The notes under the pieces are model-generated. The model was not told the DNA's origin, searched no databases, and saw nothing but the letters and a program-made list of their open reading frames with translations. From an uncultured Desulfobacter sp. (lineage in GTDB: Bacteria; Desulfobacterota; Desulfobacteria; Desulfobacterales; Desulfobacteraceae): DNA of 64,000 nt. The position numbers and the translations under genes were made by a program. The DNA is taken from contig NZ_OY762929.1 in the NCBI RefSeq assembly GCF_963666675.1, positions 496,001 through 560,000 of the forward strand. Reading direction: 5' to 3'. Shown piece after piece: positions 1 to 9,029 of this stretch; the first letter of the stretch is position 1, and each line of letters starts with the position of its first letter.

Positions 1-942
1 GGTCAGTGCCAGGGTCGAGGTTTTGGCCACCGCGCCGGGCATGTTGGCCACGCAGTAGTGTACCACACCGTCGATCACGAACGTGGGGTCTCCATGGGTG
101 GTGGCCTTGGAGGTTTCAAAGCATCCCCCCTGGTCAATGGCCACATCCACCAGCACCGAGCCGTTTTTCATGGTCTTGAGCATGTCACGGGTCACAAGTT
201 TCGGCGCCTTGGCCCCGGGAACCAGAACGGCCCCGATCACCACATCCGCCGTTTTGACCAGTTTGCGAATGGTTGCCGGGCTGGACATCAGGGTAAAACA
301 GTTGGCAGGCATCACATCGCTCAGATAACGCAGGCGATTCAGGTTCATATCCAAAAGAAAGACCTTGGCGCCAAGACCGCAGGCCATTTTGGCCGCATTG
401 ACCCCGACCACGCCGCCGCCGATCACAACCACCGTGGCCGGTTCCACACCGGGCACGCCGCCCAGAAGTACACCGTGGCCGCCCTGGGGCATCTCCAGAA
501 ATTTTGCGCCTTCCTGGATGGCCATACGTCCGGCCACCTCGCTCATGGGCGTCAACAACGGCAGGGTGCCGTCGTCCTTCTGGATGGTTTCGTAGGCAAT
601 ACATACGGCCTTGCTTTTGATCAACGCCCGGGTCTGGGGTTCATCAGCGGCCAGGTGCAGGTAGGTGAAAATGATCTGGCCTTCCCGGATTAGGTCATAT
701 TCCGGGGGCAAAGGTTCTTTAACGTGCATAACCATGTCCGCTTTTGCGTAAATATGTTGGGACGTATCGACTATTTGGGCCCCGGACCGGGTGTAGGCAT
801 CGTCGGTAAATCCGCTGCCTGCCCCGGCGTTTTTTTCCACCAGCACCTGGTGTCCGTTTTTTACCATTACCTCGACCCCCGCCGGGGTCATGCACACACG
901 GTTCTCCTCTGACTTGATCTCCCTGGGTATTCCTAGGATCAT
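1..942 (-). CDS. ald: Alanine dehydrogenase (3' end cut by window edge)
   Basis: NAD-dependent alanine dehydrogenase, which interconverts alanine with pyruvate plus ammonium in the cytoplasm. The visible 314 codons start [16 protein letters not shown], the typical N-terminus of the family. They contain the substrate-binding stretch around [10 protein letters not shown], the segment IFTYLHLAA, and the nucleotide-binding glycine motif [17 protein letters not shown] at about residues 170-185. Family proteins are about 370 residues, so roughly 55 C-terminal residues lie outside the window. The ATG is supported by AGGAGG (complement of 949-954) six bases upstream. It faces away from the nucleotide cyclase gene, with only a short gap. 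The identification is firm from motif order; its direction in vivo (nitrogen assimilation or alanine catabolism) cannot be read here. Confidence 0.93.
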   Translation of the reverse strand, partial: MILGIPREIKSEENRVCMTPAGVEVMVKNGHQVLVEKNAGAGSGFTDDAYTRSGAQIVDTSQHIYAKADMVMHVKEPLPPEYDLIREGQIIFTYLHLAADEPQTRALIKSKAVCIAYETIQKDDGTLPLLTPMSEVAGRMAIQEGAKFLEMPQGGHGVLLGGVPGVEPATVVVIGGGVVGVNAAKMACGLGAKVFLLDMNLNRLRYLSDVMPANCFTLMSSPATIRKLVKTADVVIGAVLVPGAKAPKLVTRDMLKTMKNGSVLVDVAIDQGGCFETSKATTHGDPTFVIDGVVHYCVANMPGAVAKTSTLALT

Positions 943-964
943 ATTTGTCCTCCTATGCATGCAG

Positions 965-2242
965 TTATGAATACTGGGGTTCTAATTGGAATAGACACGC
1001 TCTTTTGGCTTTTCCCTTCAATTTTACATCGTCCAGTCGCGTCACCCCCTTTAAATTATCCAGGGTCTTTACATGGGGTTCAATTTTTTCCCACACCGCA
1101 TCGGAAACCAATATATGATTGGGCTCGGCAAGGGATTCAATCCGTTGGGCCACATTCACCGTATCGCCTACCACCGTATAATTTAAATGCGCTTCCGATC
1201 CCATGAACCCTGCAACCAGCTCGCCGTAATTGATCCCCACACTCATCTCCAGCTGTTTAAAGACCCTTTTTATTTTGATTTCGCGGTTCAGTTCATGGAG
1301 TACCGAAAACATTTCGAGGGCAGTGCGTACGGCATTCAGGCAGCTGTCCGTATCCTCTATAGGGGTTCCGAATACAGCCAGAATACCATCCCCCAAAAGT
1401 TTGTCCAGCGTTCCCTTGTTCTTGAAAATCAGGGGGATCATCCGGGAAAAAAAGTGGTTGAGAAGGATGACCACCTCCTCGGGTTTCATGTTTTCAGAGA
1501 CGCTTGTAAACCCCTTTAAATCAACAAAAACAACTGCGGCCTGTTTTTTTTCGCCGCCAAGTTTCAACTTCCCCTGCTTAAATATTTCTCCAATGACGTT
1601 TTTTGAAAAAAAACGGCTTAATTGAATCATCTGCTTTTCTTCATCAAGCTTGTTGTAGTAAAGCCGTAAAAAAACCATGTTGTTATGCAGATGATCACAT
1701 ACCACATTATAAAAAAGGAAGTGAGACGGTCCAAACATGTTGTTGTCCTTTCCAAAAAGCATGAGAACGGCAATAACCTTGCCTTTGGAAACTATGGATT
1801 GTCCATAAAAGGCGTAATCCTCATCGCAAAACAGGTTGGGGCGGGGAGTGTCTTGGGTGGCTAATTTTTTCTCCACATCTTTGAGGCTTGCGATAAGAAC
1901 GTTCGTTTTTTCCCCGAGAAGCGCCTTGAAAAAAGGGAGATTCTTTATGGCTCTGATATTAAACGGTTTTTCTAACGTCGTATGGAAAAAATGGTCTTTT
2001 TTAATTTCATTTTCCGGTGAAAAATATAACGCAGCCCCTGCGAGACCCTTATATTTTTTTAAACACTCCAGGTGCCGTATCCATATCAAATCCTGATCGA
2101 TAAAATCAATTTGCTGCATGGTGCTGTTCATCTCTTTGATAATGGAGAGCTCATTGATTTTATCATCATACTTTTTCTGGATGGAAAGAAAATTTTTTTT
2201 AAATTCTTCAAACAGCGTTTCGGCTCTCTTATCGTTACTCAT
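965..2242 (-). CDS. Class III adenylate/guanylate cyclase with N-terminal GAF-like region
   Basis: A 425-residue soluble nucleotide cyclase. The C-terminal half (about residues 205-420) is a class III catalytic domain. The metal-binding Asp is in [14 protein letters not shown], the second metal Asp in [13 protein letters not shown], and the Asn/Arg pair needed for catalysis in [13 protein letters not shown]. The Lys in DKLLGDG suggests ATP as substrate, so cAMP is the likely product. The N-terminal 200 residues start with a predicted helix and resemble a GAF-type sensory domain; this part is inferred. AGGA lies eight bases before the ATG. The gene follows the HDOD gene on the same strand after about 145 bp, so the two may be cotranscribed. 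The coding sequence looks AT-rich compared with alanine dehydrogenase next door. Confidence 0.88.
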   Translation of the reverse strand: MSNDKRAETLFEEFKKNFLSIQKKYDDKINELSIIKEMNSTMQQIDFIDQDLIWIRHLECLKKYKGLAGAALYFSPENEIKKDHFFHTTLEKPFNIRAIKNLPFFKALLGEKTNVLIASLKDVEKKLATQDTPRPNLFCDEDYAFYGQSIVSKGKVIAVLMLFGKDNNMFGPSHFLFYNVVCDHLHNNMVFLRLYYNKLDEEKQMIQLSRFFSKNVIGEIFKQGKLKLGGEKKQAAVVFVDLKGFTSVSENMKPEEVVILLNHFFSRMIPLIFKNKGTLDKLLGDGILAVFGTPIEDTDSCLNAVRTALEMFSVLHELNREIKIKRVFKQLEMSVGINYGELVAGFMGSEAHLNYTVVGDTVNVAQRIESLAEPNHILVSDAVWEKIEPHVKTLDNLKGVTRLDDVKLKGKAKRACLFQLEPQYS

Positions 2243-2386
2243 GGCGTTTTCCTATATTGCACGTGGTATTGAGCGTTCAATTTTTACAGAACGTTTCCAG
2301 CAGTCAACCGGTTTCTTTCTGGCATTGTTGTGGGTCAACAACCTGGGTGTTGATCGATGGTTCGGGTTAAAACCATGGCGGTTATC

Positions 2387-4276
2387 TCAATCGGAAAGCT
2401 CAAGTAAATGGGCATTTTCCTTGAGAATTTCAAGCACTTCCACCAAAGCGTGCTCAATGAATTGGGCATTGAATTTCGGAAATAACTTTTTCATGGCGAT
2501 CATATGATCGACCTTAAATTGCTGTTTTATCTTCTGCATGGCCTCTGGGTCGGTATTTTCGTTTACGTCCGCCATATTGGAAAGATAATCCGAGAAACCG
2601 ATGACCGCGGCAAACAATGAATACTCTCCGGCAGCCGACGGTTGATGGTGAAACGCGGCGGCATGAACCAGGGGATCGGGTAGATTCCAGTTTTCTCCAA
2701 TGCTTTTTGCGATCTTGCCGTGGTCCATCCCCAGAATTTCCTGTTCGACGGCACTGGTGGAAACGGCGCTCTCCTTTGTTCGCGTCAGAATTGTCGTATA
2801 TAAATCCGCAAAATTTTCGATCAGATATATTTTGCCGATATCATGGAGGAGGCCGGCCGTAAAAATGCCCATATCTTTGAATTGGGGCAGATCCCGGCAA
2901 AGATATCGTGCGATCAAAGCGGTGCCCATGGCGTGATGCCACAGGGCTTTGGGGTCGATCAATCCTTTGAGATCCGCATTCAAAAACGATTCTGATAATG
3001 AAAGGCCAAAAGCCATGTTGACCACTTCATCGGTCCCCAACAGGACCACTGCGTCCTTGATGGAACTGATTTTATTGCTCAATCCGTAAAAGGGTGAATT
3101 AACGATTTTTAATATTTTTATGGTCAGGGCGGGCGCCAGCAGGATTTTTGCCACAATGTCTTCCAAGCTGGATTCCGGGTTGGACGCGACATTATATGCC
3201 TGCATGGCCACAGACGGCATGGTAAAAATGGACTCCACCTGGTTCAGACGAAACATGACTTTTTCCATGTTTATGTGTCTGTCTTTAAGATTTTCAGCAA
3301 GCTGCATCTGTGTGACAATTCCGCGAACTATTTTTTTTGCGGTTACGACATCTTTTGGGGCGGTTTGATTTTTTATTTTTTCCGCAAGATACGGTGTCAG
3401 GTGGGAATCGTAGGGGAGTTGGAGGAAAAATTTTTTTTGATCGGATATGGAGATTCTACTCAGGGCACTCCATAAGACTTCCGGGGATAACGCCGTAAGA
3501 TTATTGTAAAAATCTCCCTTCGCCTTGTTAAAACAATTGGTGAGCTCTTGGAGGTCAGTAAGGGGGGCTTGGCCATGGGAATTGTGCCGGGATGCCGTCG
3601 CCTCTCTTTTTTGGGGGCCGTTCTTCAACGTTTTTTTCTGGGTGAACAGATTTTGTTGGGCAACCGCCATCAATTCATAAAAAGATTTCCCATCGCCGGG
3701 TATCACTGCAAATCCGATATCGATCGAAATGTTTCGTTGGAGATTCCTTTCCATACAATGGACAATTTTATCGAACACCACGTTGCTCGCCTCCCGGTCC
3801 GTGGCAAATCCCAGAAGGACAAAGGTGCTGTCATCAATCACAAACACACTGTCACTATGGCGGAACATATCTTCGATATCTTTTCGCTTGCCCAGAAGGG
3901 ATGGCAGGAAGAGATCCTCTTGACTTGCTGACACTGTTACATAATAGAGGCATGTCTCCACGCAGGCGCGAAGGGTTTTGCTGAACTCTTTGGAGATCCA
4001 TTTCAACTGCCGGGGATCGATGGCAAAGGGAAGCCTTTTGTCCTTGATCACCGTGGTGACGTCACACTCTACATCCAGATTGAAAAGGTATTTGCGGGCA
4101 ACCTCTACGTTTTCAGCGCTGTTAAAGTCTCCTAAAACTGCAGGGGGGTGCCCAAGAATATACGCCACTTTTTCAGAGGACAGTTTAAATTCCTTCTTCA
4201 GGAAACGGGGCAGATCAACGTGATGTCCCCCGGCATTGCATTTTTTTAGAATTACCCTGTGAGACGTTTGCATCAT
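2387..4276 (-). CDS. HDOD-domain signalling protein
   Basis: A 629-residue cytoplasmic protein. The C-terminal 300 residues form an HDOD domain, a relative of HD phosphohydrolases used in bacterial signalling. Diagnostic segments are LNQVESIFTMPSVAMQAYN, LTIKILKIVNSPFYGL, ISSIKDAVVLLGTDEV and GLLHDIGKIYLIENF; the last keeps the HD pair. The first 300 residues are not assigned to a family with confidence. They include a GGDEF-like fold trace (SIDIGFAVIPGDGKSFYELM resembles the late part of a cyclase domain), so a degenerate GGDEF domain is possible. It is the first gene of a same-strand pair with the nucleotide cyclase. HDOD proteins often act in chemotaxis, c-di-GMP or stress signalling; the target here is unknown. 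Confidence 0.85.
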   Translation of the reverse strand: MMQTSHRVILKKCNAGGHHVDLPRFLKKEFKLSSEKVAYILGHPPAVLGDFNSAENVEVARKYLFNLDVECDVTTVIKDKRLPFAIDPRQLKWISKEFSKTLRACVETCLYYVTVSASQEDLFLPSLLGKRKDIEDMFRHSDSVFVIDDSTFVLLGFATDREASNVVFDKIVHCMERNLQRNISIDIGFAVIPGDGKSFYELMAVAQQNLFTQKKTLKNGPQKREATASRHNSHGQAPLTDLQELTNCFNKAKGDFYNNLTALSPEVLWSALSRISISDQKKFFLQLPYDSHLTPYLAEKIKNQTAPKDVVTAKKIVRGIVTQMQLAENLKDRHINMEKVMFRLNQVESIFTMPSVAMQAYNVASNPESSLEDIVAKILLAPALTIKILKIVNSPFYGLSNKISSIKDAVVLLGTDEVVNMAFGLSLSESFLNADLKGLIDPKALWHHAMGTALIARYLCRDLPQFKDMGIFTAGLLHDIGKIYLIENFADLYTTILTRTKESAVSTSAVEQEILGMDHGKIAKSIGENWNLPDPLVHAAAFHHQPSAAGEYSLFAAVIGFSDYLSNMADVNENTDPEAMQKIKQQFKVDHMIAMKKLFPKFNAQFIEHALVEVLEILKENAHLLELSD

Positions 4277-4395
4277 AATTGGTAGTTCCGGAATCGCGTA
4301 TCAAAATCGTTGTATGGTAAAATTGGCTTGATTGTATAGTTATTTCAATAACACAGCGACGGTATCGAGGCAACTGGAATGCCTGATTCCAAAGC

Positions 4396-5139
4396 TTATT
4401 TTATGATATCAGTTTTCTCAAGCTCGGTACACAGCCGGTTGAACCATTTTCCACTGGGGAAAAATTCAAGATGCGCGTAGGTTTGGGGGGCAAAAAGTAC
4501 GGTAAAGAACCGGGTGTGACTGGGCATGGCCACAAACAAAACGGCAATGAGCATATAGATGGCGACGGTTTCCTTGAGGTGTTTAATGCTGCCGAATTTA
4601 AATGCCGTACCGGCTGATTTTTTTGTTTTCAGGGTTAAAAAGTTAAGGCCGCACAGTTCATCAAGGATGAGGTGCAAAATCGCACCGCCGAAAACAAAGC
4701 CGCCTGCCATCCAGGACACAAAATCATCGAAATGAAACACCCGGTTCAGGCCGATGGCCGCAAGGCATCCAAATGCCACGGCCGCGGGTATGGAGTGGAT
4801 AATGCCCCGGTGCACGGTCAGTTTCGTAAACAAAGAAAAAATAAAAATTTTGATGAAAATGAAGCTTGCCCCCCATATGATAAGAAGTTCCATCACCGTA
4901 TTGTCCGCCCGCTGCTTGAACATGACCAAAAACGATATCAATGTCGCAATGAATGTAAACAGCAAGCGAACTGTGAGAGAACTGTCTGAATCAATGTCCG
5001 GCAGCAGGCCGCCCACAACGCCCAACGTAAAGTAAAGCAGAACTTCCTGGGGGGAGGCAATCCCTGCTGCAAACAGCATTGTCGCCGCAATGCTGCTTCC
5101 GATGCTCGCCACTGTGAGATGTGTTTTAAAATCCGCCAC
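4396..5139 (-). CDS. YdjM/DUF457-type membrane-bound metal-dependent hydrolase
   Basis: A 247-residue inner-membrane protein of the YdjM (LexA-regulated, DUF457) type. It starts MADFKTHLTVASIG, where the early His is typical, then has several hydrophobic segments: about 18-40, 55-75, 85-110, 125-140, 155-175 and 190-210. Family motifs are GGLLPDIDSDSS, HRGIIHSIPAAV and GGAILHLILDE. These His/Asp residues are thought to bind metal. The start is GTG and no close ribosome site is seen; AAGGAT lies about 20 bases upstream, so the start is less secure. It stands alone, facing the same way as the HDOD gene across a 119-bp gap. The function of the family is poorly known; a phospholipid-related hydrolase is only a possibility. 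Confidence 0.85.
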   Translation of the reverse strand: MADFKTHLTVASIGSSIAATMLFAAGIASPQEVLLYFTLGVVGGLLPDIDSDSSLTVRLLFTFIATLISFLVMFKQRADNTVMELLIIWGASFIFIKIFIFSLFTKLTVHRGIIHSIPAAVAFGCLAAIGLNRVFHFDDFVSWMAGGFVFGGAILHLILDELCGLNFLTLKTKKSAGTAFKFGSIKHLKETVAIYMLIAVLFVAMPSHTRFFTVLFAPQTYAHLEFFPSGKWFNRLCTELEKTDIIK

Positions 5140-5532
5140 GGTTTAAATTGGATCATTATCCTTGAAATAGGGGTTGTGATATCATTACCAACGTAATGTG
5201 TTACCCGTGTATTACTTTCAATTATTGTTTTGGGTGCACCCGTTTACAGTCTTAGGCTGACCCGAAGTTGTTATAACATATGGAATTCAAATTTGTCACT
5301 CAACAATCGACGATTAATGGCGTTAATGGGAAAAAATTTTACAAAAGAAAAGCTGTTTTTGCAGAGTGGCCAATACAATGATCAATTCTGAGTGGATCAA
5401 CGGTTGGCTTTCATTGCCTTGACATTCCTGCCGGTCATTTATTAGCATAGATATCTTGTCCCAATCCCTCATGGATAAATGCTGTCAGGTTTACTTGCAG
5501 GGAATTTAACCACGGATAAAAAGGAGAAGGCT
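5140..5532. other. Intergenic region between divergent genes, no gene seen
   Basis: About 390 bases between the divergently oriented YdjM-like gene and the alpha/beta hydrolase. The sequence is AT-rich with stop codons in all frames. The only clear functional element is the ribosome-binding site AAGGAGAAGG at 5521-5530 for the hydrolase. No hairpin with a T-run, tRNA or recognisable operator was found. It presumably carries the promoters of both flanking genes. Confidence 0.5.
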
Positions 5533-6285
5533 ATGGATAATTTACTTGATCATGCGTTAATTGAGCAGCGCTATTTTTTTCCCCGAAAAGGCTTTTTTGC
5601 CGATCCGTTCTGGGTGGATGTTGATGGTGCCAGGCTAGCCTGCAGTTACCATGAAATTAATCCGGAAGCGAAAACACTAGTACATTTCCACGGTAACGGC
5701 GAGATCGTTGATGATTGGCAGGGTGACTTTGTAAACTTGATTCATCAGATGGGCTGTAATTGTTTTCTGGCGGAACTGCGCGGGTATGGGCAATCCAGCG
5801 GCCGGGCGCAATTGGGTAAGATGATCAGCGATGTCCGGCCAACCATCGAATCATTAAAACGCAATCCTATGGATTTGATTTTTTTCGGTCGCAGTGTGGG
5901 GTCCATATTTGCACTGGAGGCTGCCGCCTGTTTTCCCGATGCGGCCGGATTGGTTCTTGAAAGTGCTGTGGCTGATGTGCTTGAACGTTTGCTGCTGCGT
6001 GTTCACCCCGAAGAGATGAATGTTGATTTGCCTGCGCTGAAGGCGGTCGTGGATCAACAGCTGGATCATCAGCAGAAAATAGCCCCATTTAAAGGCGATG
6101 TGCTGGTGATGCACACCGTTCATGACGGCTTGATTGATGTGAGTCACGGTCAGCGGCTCTATGACTGGGCAACAGCGGGAAAAAACATTCGACTGTTTGA
6201 GCGGGGTGATCACAACAGTATTATGATGCTCAACGCCAGGGAATATTTTTCGTGTCTCGACGCGTTTATTCGTGGTTTAGACTGA
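5533..6285 (+). CDS. Alpha/beta hydrolase
   Basis: A 250-residue cytoplasmic serine hydrolase of the alpha/beta fold. The oxyanion segment is VHFHGNGEIVDDW, the nucleophile elbow is FFGRSVGSIFAL (G-R-S-V-G), and the late catalytic His is in ERGDHNSIMML. A likely acid is in VMHTVHDGLIDVSH. An in-frame ATG exists 54 bases upstream, but AAGGAGAAGG ends two bases before the chosen ATG region with good spacing, so the shorter form is preferred. No signal peptide is seen. It converges with the RNA methyltransferase gene, whose stop is 18 bases away. The substrate cannot be told from sequence; the size and motif order resemble small YfhR/FrsA-like peptidase or esterase families. Confidence 0.85.
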   Translation: MDNLLDHALIEQRYFFPRKGFFADPFWVDVDGARLACSYHEINPEAKTLVHFHGNGEIVDDWQGDFVNLIHQMGCNCFLAELRGYGQSSGRAQLGKMISDVRPTIESLKRNPMDLIFFGRSVGSIFALEAAACFPDAAGLVLESAVADVLERLLLRVHPEEMNVDLPALKAVVDQQLDHQQKIAPFKGDVLVMHTVHDGLIDVSHGQRLYDWATAGKNIRLFERGDHNSIMMLNAREYFSCLDAFIRGLD

Positions 6286-6303
6286 TTGTGATTGGTGGTC
6301 CTG

Positions 6304-7542
6304 CTATTCGATTATGCCCACAGCCGTATAAAGATCAAGGCCGCCATGAAAAATAGGCATGGATGACAGTCCCAGGTTCAGGGCTTGGAACTCTTGTTTG
6401 CCAGGGCAGATGATGGCAGCCCGAAAGCCTTTAAAATCAGCAGACAGCTTGTGTCCGATCTCCTTGTAAAGGGCTGTGATGTCCTGGGTTTTATCCAGGC
6501 GGATGCCGTAGGGTGGATTCAGAACCACCACGCCCTGGTTGTCTGTAATGGCCGGGGGTATCATATTAAAAAAATCGTCGCACACAGGACGGATGCGCTG
6601 GAATGCCTTGTGCCGGGCACAGGTCTGTTTCAGGTGCTCAATGGCGGTTGCGTCCAGATCCCGGGCCAAAATAGGGGGCAGGGGGTGGTCGTCTATGACG
6701 CTGTTGGCGGCCGACATCAATTTGTCATGGGCATGGGCCATACTTTTTTCCTCAAATCCCGGCCAGGCTTCAAAGGCAAAGGATCTGAATATCCCCGGGG
6801 GCAGTTGGCGCTGCATCATGGCGCCTTCCAGGCTGAAGGTGCCCGAGCCGCACATGGGGTCCACAAGTGTGTCGTTTGCCGACAGGTCTAAGCGGGTAAG
6901 CATGGCAAAGGCCAGGGTTTCCCGCAGCGGGGCTTTCACCACTTTTTCTTTGATGCCCCTTTTGTACAGCGGTGTGCCGGACATATCCAGGGAGAGCTCA
7001 AATCTGTCATTCTCGGCGCGGACCATTAGGGTCTGGGATGTGCTTCCAGCCGCCCCGGTATATTTTCGGTACGGAAACGCATCCTTTGAAAACAACCGGT
7101 CATGCAGGATGGGCTTGATTCGATCTGCAATGGCTGCGGAGTGATACAGGCGCGATTTGTGGGTCGTGACCTTGATCTCGGGCAGGGTTTGGCGGGGCAG
7201 GTACAATTCCCAGTCAATGGCGTTAATTTGTGTCCCAAGCCGCCTGAAGCTCTCTGCCTTGAATGATGCAAGTCGCATGAGAATCCGGGTGGCCGATCCC
7301 ATTAGGATGTTGGCCAGGCAGGCGGTTTTCAGGCGGCTTTTAAATTCAATTCCCCCGGGGAGCACCTGAACATCACTGATTCTGTATTGATCTGAGAATA
7401 TTTTAACCGCATTTTGGGATACCCTGGATATCTCTTGTTCACAGACGCCGCCGAGACCCGGCGGGCATACGGCAAAAAAAACGTGGGGCCTTGCGGAAAT
7501 ACGGCGTTTTATTCGCTTTTCAAAGGCTGAATGGTGTTGCAC
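6304..7542 (-). CDS. THUMP-domain class I RNA methyltransferase (RlmL N-terminal/YpsC-like)
   Basis: SAM-dependent RNA N2-guanine methyltransferase of the RlmL-N/YpsC family, expected to modify 23S rRNA. The N-terminal region has the ferredoxin-like and THUMP fold (start of homology FFAVCPPGLGGVCEQEI; core up to about residue 170). The catalytic domain shows LVDPMCGSGTFSLEGAMM (SAM loop) and VVVLNPPYGIRL, the N-P-P-Y motif that positions the amino group. The frame stays open far upstream, through the FmdB gene. The chosen GTG at 7542 lies just after the FmdB stop and leaves a normal short N-terminus (413 residues); ATGs at 7629 and 7737 would give an unusual Pro/Ala-rich extension that merely overlaps FmdB. 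The start is therefore uncertain, but the function is solid. Confidence 0.85.
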   Translation of the reverse strand: MQHHSAFEKRIKRRISARPHVFFAVCPPGLGGVCEQEISRVSQNAVKIFSDQYRISDVQVLPGGIEFKSRLKTACLANILMGSATRILMRLASFKAESFRRLGTQINAIDWELYLPRQTLPEIKVTTHKSRLYHSAAIADRIKPILHDRLFSKDAFPYRKYTGAAGSTSQTLMVRAENDRFELSLDMSGTPLYKRGIKEKVVKAPLRETLAFAMLTRLDLSANDTLVDPMCGSGTFSLEGAMMQRQLPPGIFRSFAFEAWPGFEEKSMAHAHDKLMSAANSVIDDHPLPPILARDLDATAIEHLKQTCARHKAFQRIRPVCDDFFNMIPPAITDNQGVVVLNPPYGIRLDKTQDITALYKEIGHKLSADFKGFRAAIICPGKQEFQALNLGLSSMPIFHGGLDLYTAVGIIE

Positions 7543-7549
7543 AATCGTT

Positions 7550-7804
7550 TTAGAAGGTCCTGCCGCAGCAGGAGCCGGGGCCGGCGCATCCGCTCTTTTC
7601 TCCGGGCCTGGAACCACAGCAGGCTGTGTCATTGGGGCCGGGCATGGCACCACCGGATTTGCCCGAAAGGCTTGAATGGGCGGCCATAAGTTTTTCAAGA
7701 CGGGTTGAACCACACTCCGGGCAGACCGCCTGGTCATCCCGGCTGGTTATGAGCAGTTCAACAATCCGGTTACATTCCGGGCAATGAAAGTCATATAAAG
7801 GCAT
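7550..7804 (-). CDS. FmdB-family zinc-ribbon protein
   Basis: An 84-residue protein starting MPLYDFHCPECNRIVELL, the classic FmdB/CxxC zinc-ribbon N-terminus. The four zinc ligands are in FHCPEC and AVCPECGS. The tail is unusually rich in Cys, Gly and Pro (TACCGSRPGEKSGCAG, SCCGRTF), which could bind a second metal or be disordered. AGGAG precedes the ATG at good spacing. It lies just upstream of the RNA methyltransferase on the same strand and downstream of the ORP-like cluster. FmdB proteins are called putative regulators in many anaerobes, but no function is proven for this one. Confidence 0.85.
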   Translation of the reverse strand: MPLYDFHCPECNRIVELLITSRDDQAVCPECGSTRLEKLMAAHSSLSGKSGGAMPGPNDTACCGSRPGEKSGCAGPGSCCGRTF

Positions 7805-8008
7805 AACATCTCCTGTCTGGGTCGTTGTTGTCTGGAAATCCCGTGTCTGGACAGCTCATCAGCGACGCTTCGTGGGTCTCTTTATTGAGCCGTCCAAACA
7901 CTAAATAGCGTACACCCTGTATTGGTGACACCTTCTTAAATGAGACGGGGGTAAGATAGGGGTAAAAAGATGCCACCAAGACAGGGCGTACACTATGTTA
8001 TCTAAATT

Positions 8009-8368
8009 TTACCAGTGTCCTTCGGTATTGGCATCCTCGGCAAATGTGAATTTACCGGCTTTGTAATCTTCAACCGTGCTTCTGACGGTGCCGGTGGCAT
8101 CGTTTGCCACTTTCACGCCCGCACTGTCAAGGGTCTTGAATGCATTGGGACCGCAAAATCCGGTGATCAATACCTCGGCTCCTTTGTCACAGATCGACGA
8201 GGCCGCTGTAATACCGGCACCCTTAAATGCATTTTTGTTTTCAGAGTTGTCAATGACCTCAAAATCCAGGGTCTCGGTGTCTACCACGATGATGTAAGCG
8301 GCTCTGCCGAATCTGGGGTCTACCTGGGCATCAAGGTCCGTGCCTGTAGATGTAATGGCTATTTTCAT
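8009..8368 (-). CDS. ORP/NifX-like dinitrogenase iron-molybdenum cofactor family protein
   Basis: A 119-residue single-domain protein of the NifX/NifB-C/MTH1175 fold, the family that includes the Mo-Cu-cluster-binding orange protein (ORP) of Desulfovibrio. Family features are MKIAITSTGTDLDAQVDPRFGRA at the start (the D-x-R-F-G-R-A turn), the glycine-rich GAGITAASSICDKGAEVLITG, and GPNAFKTLDSAGVKV. A Cys (ITGFCGPNA) sits in the proposed cofactor-binding loop. It is the last gene of a same-strand series running from 11208. The context (two MinD-like ATPases and a sister NifX-like gene) suggests a metal-cluster carrier in an ORP-type complex; that role is inference by analogy. Confidence 0.85.
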   Translation of the reverse strand: MKIAITSTGTDLDAQVDPRFGRAAYIIVVDTETLDFEVIDNSENKNAFKGAGITAASSICDKGAEVLITGFCGPNAFKTLDSAGVKVANDATGTVRSTVEDYKAGKFTFAEDANTEGHW

Positions 8369-8441
8369 TTTTTATCCTGTTTTATCCTGGCATTAAAATA
8401 TTGTTAGTACGTGTTCGTCCAGAAATAAATTGGGGATGACA

Positions 8442-8822
8442 CTAATGCGCACCGCCGCCACAAACCTGATCATTTCTGATCTGCTCAAGTTTACCGGCGA
8501 TCAGGTCCATGACCACAGGTTCAATTTCCGCACGCTGGTCGTCATGATATACATCAATGCCCACCTGGCGAAAGCCCATGAGGGGGCGCATGCCGATACC
8601 GCCGACGATCAGGGCGTTGACCCGGTGGTCGGCCAGAAGGTTTACGGGCACCATGCAACCGCCCTGGGCATGTTCCTGGTTGGCAATGGTGGATACCGTT
8701 TCAATTTTTCCGTCTTTAACATCCACAAAGGTGAATACGTCACAATGTCCGAAATGACCTGCACGGGTACCGGAAAGTCCCCCTTCACCGTTGGAGGGGA
8801 TTGCAATTCTACCGTTTTCCAT
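8442..8822 (-). CDS. Second ORP/NifX-like dinitrogenase cofactor family protein
   Basis: A 126-residue paralogue of the neighbouring NifX-like protein. It begins MENGRIAIPSNGEGGLSG, has AGHFGHCDVFTFVDV at the position of the family's R-F-G-R turn, and then CMVPVNLLADHRVNALIVGGIGMRPL. The His/Cys in GHFGHCD and the Cys in GGCMVP are plausible metal ligands. The C-terminus ends VCGGGAH, with another Cys and His. It lies about 70 bp upstream of the other copy and about 200 bp after the MinD-like ATPase genes. Together they resemble the genes that surround ORP in Desulfovibrio. No nif structural genes are nearby, so nitrogenase maturation is unlikely. Confidence 0.85.
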   Translation of the reverse strand: MENGRIAIPSNGEGGLSGTRAGHFGHCDVFTFVDVKDGKIETVSTIANQEHAQGGCMVPVNLLADHRVNALIVGGIGMRPLMGFRQVGIDVYHDDQRAEIEPVVMDLIAGKLEQIRNDQVCGGGAH

Positions 8823-9029
8823 AATTTTTTAATTACTCCTTTACGTGTATATATTGAACCTAAAAATAATTTTATATTTGTTTCCGTGTCTGTTCAGAAA
8901 TAAGCATTTTTGTTCAAATTCAAGGCGGCTGGAAATTTTAACCACAGGCATATAATTAATATTCCGAGGATTAAAATTTTCAACCAACGAAGAAGTTGGG
9001 CAAAAAGGCTATTTCTGGATGGACACGAA

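Noticed and set aside
58..693. Plus-strand open frame of 211 codons
   Set aside because: It is antisense to alanine dehydrogenase, whose motifs and ribosome site are clear; the plus frame gives His/Gly-rich text with no family resemblance.
7542..7737. N-terminal Pro/Ala extension of the RNA methyltransferase
   Set aside because: It only arises because the frame is open through FmdB; family proteins start near the chosen GTG.
7791..7979. Minus-strand frame of 62 codons before FmdB
   Set aside because: It overlaps the FmdB start, has no ribosome site and no recognisable text; the gap 7805-8008 is treated as non-coding.
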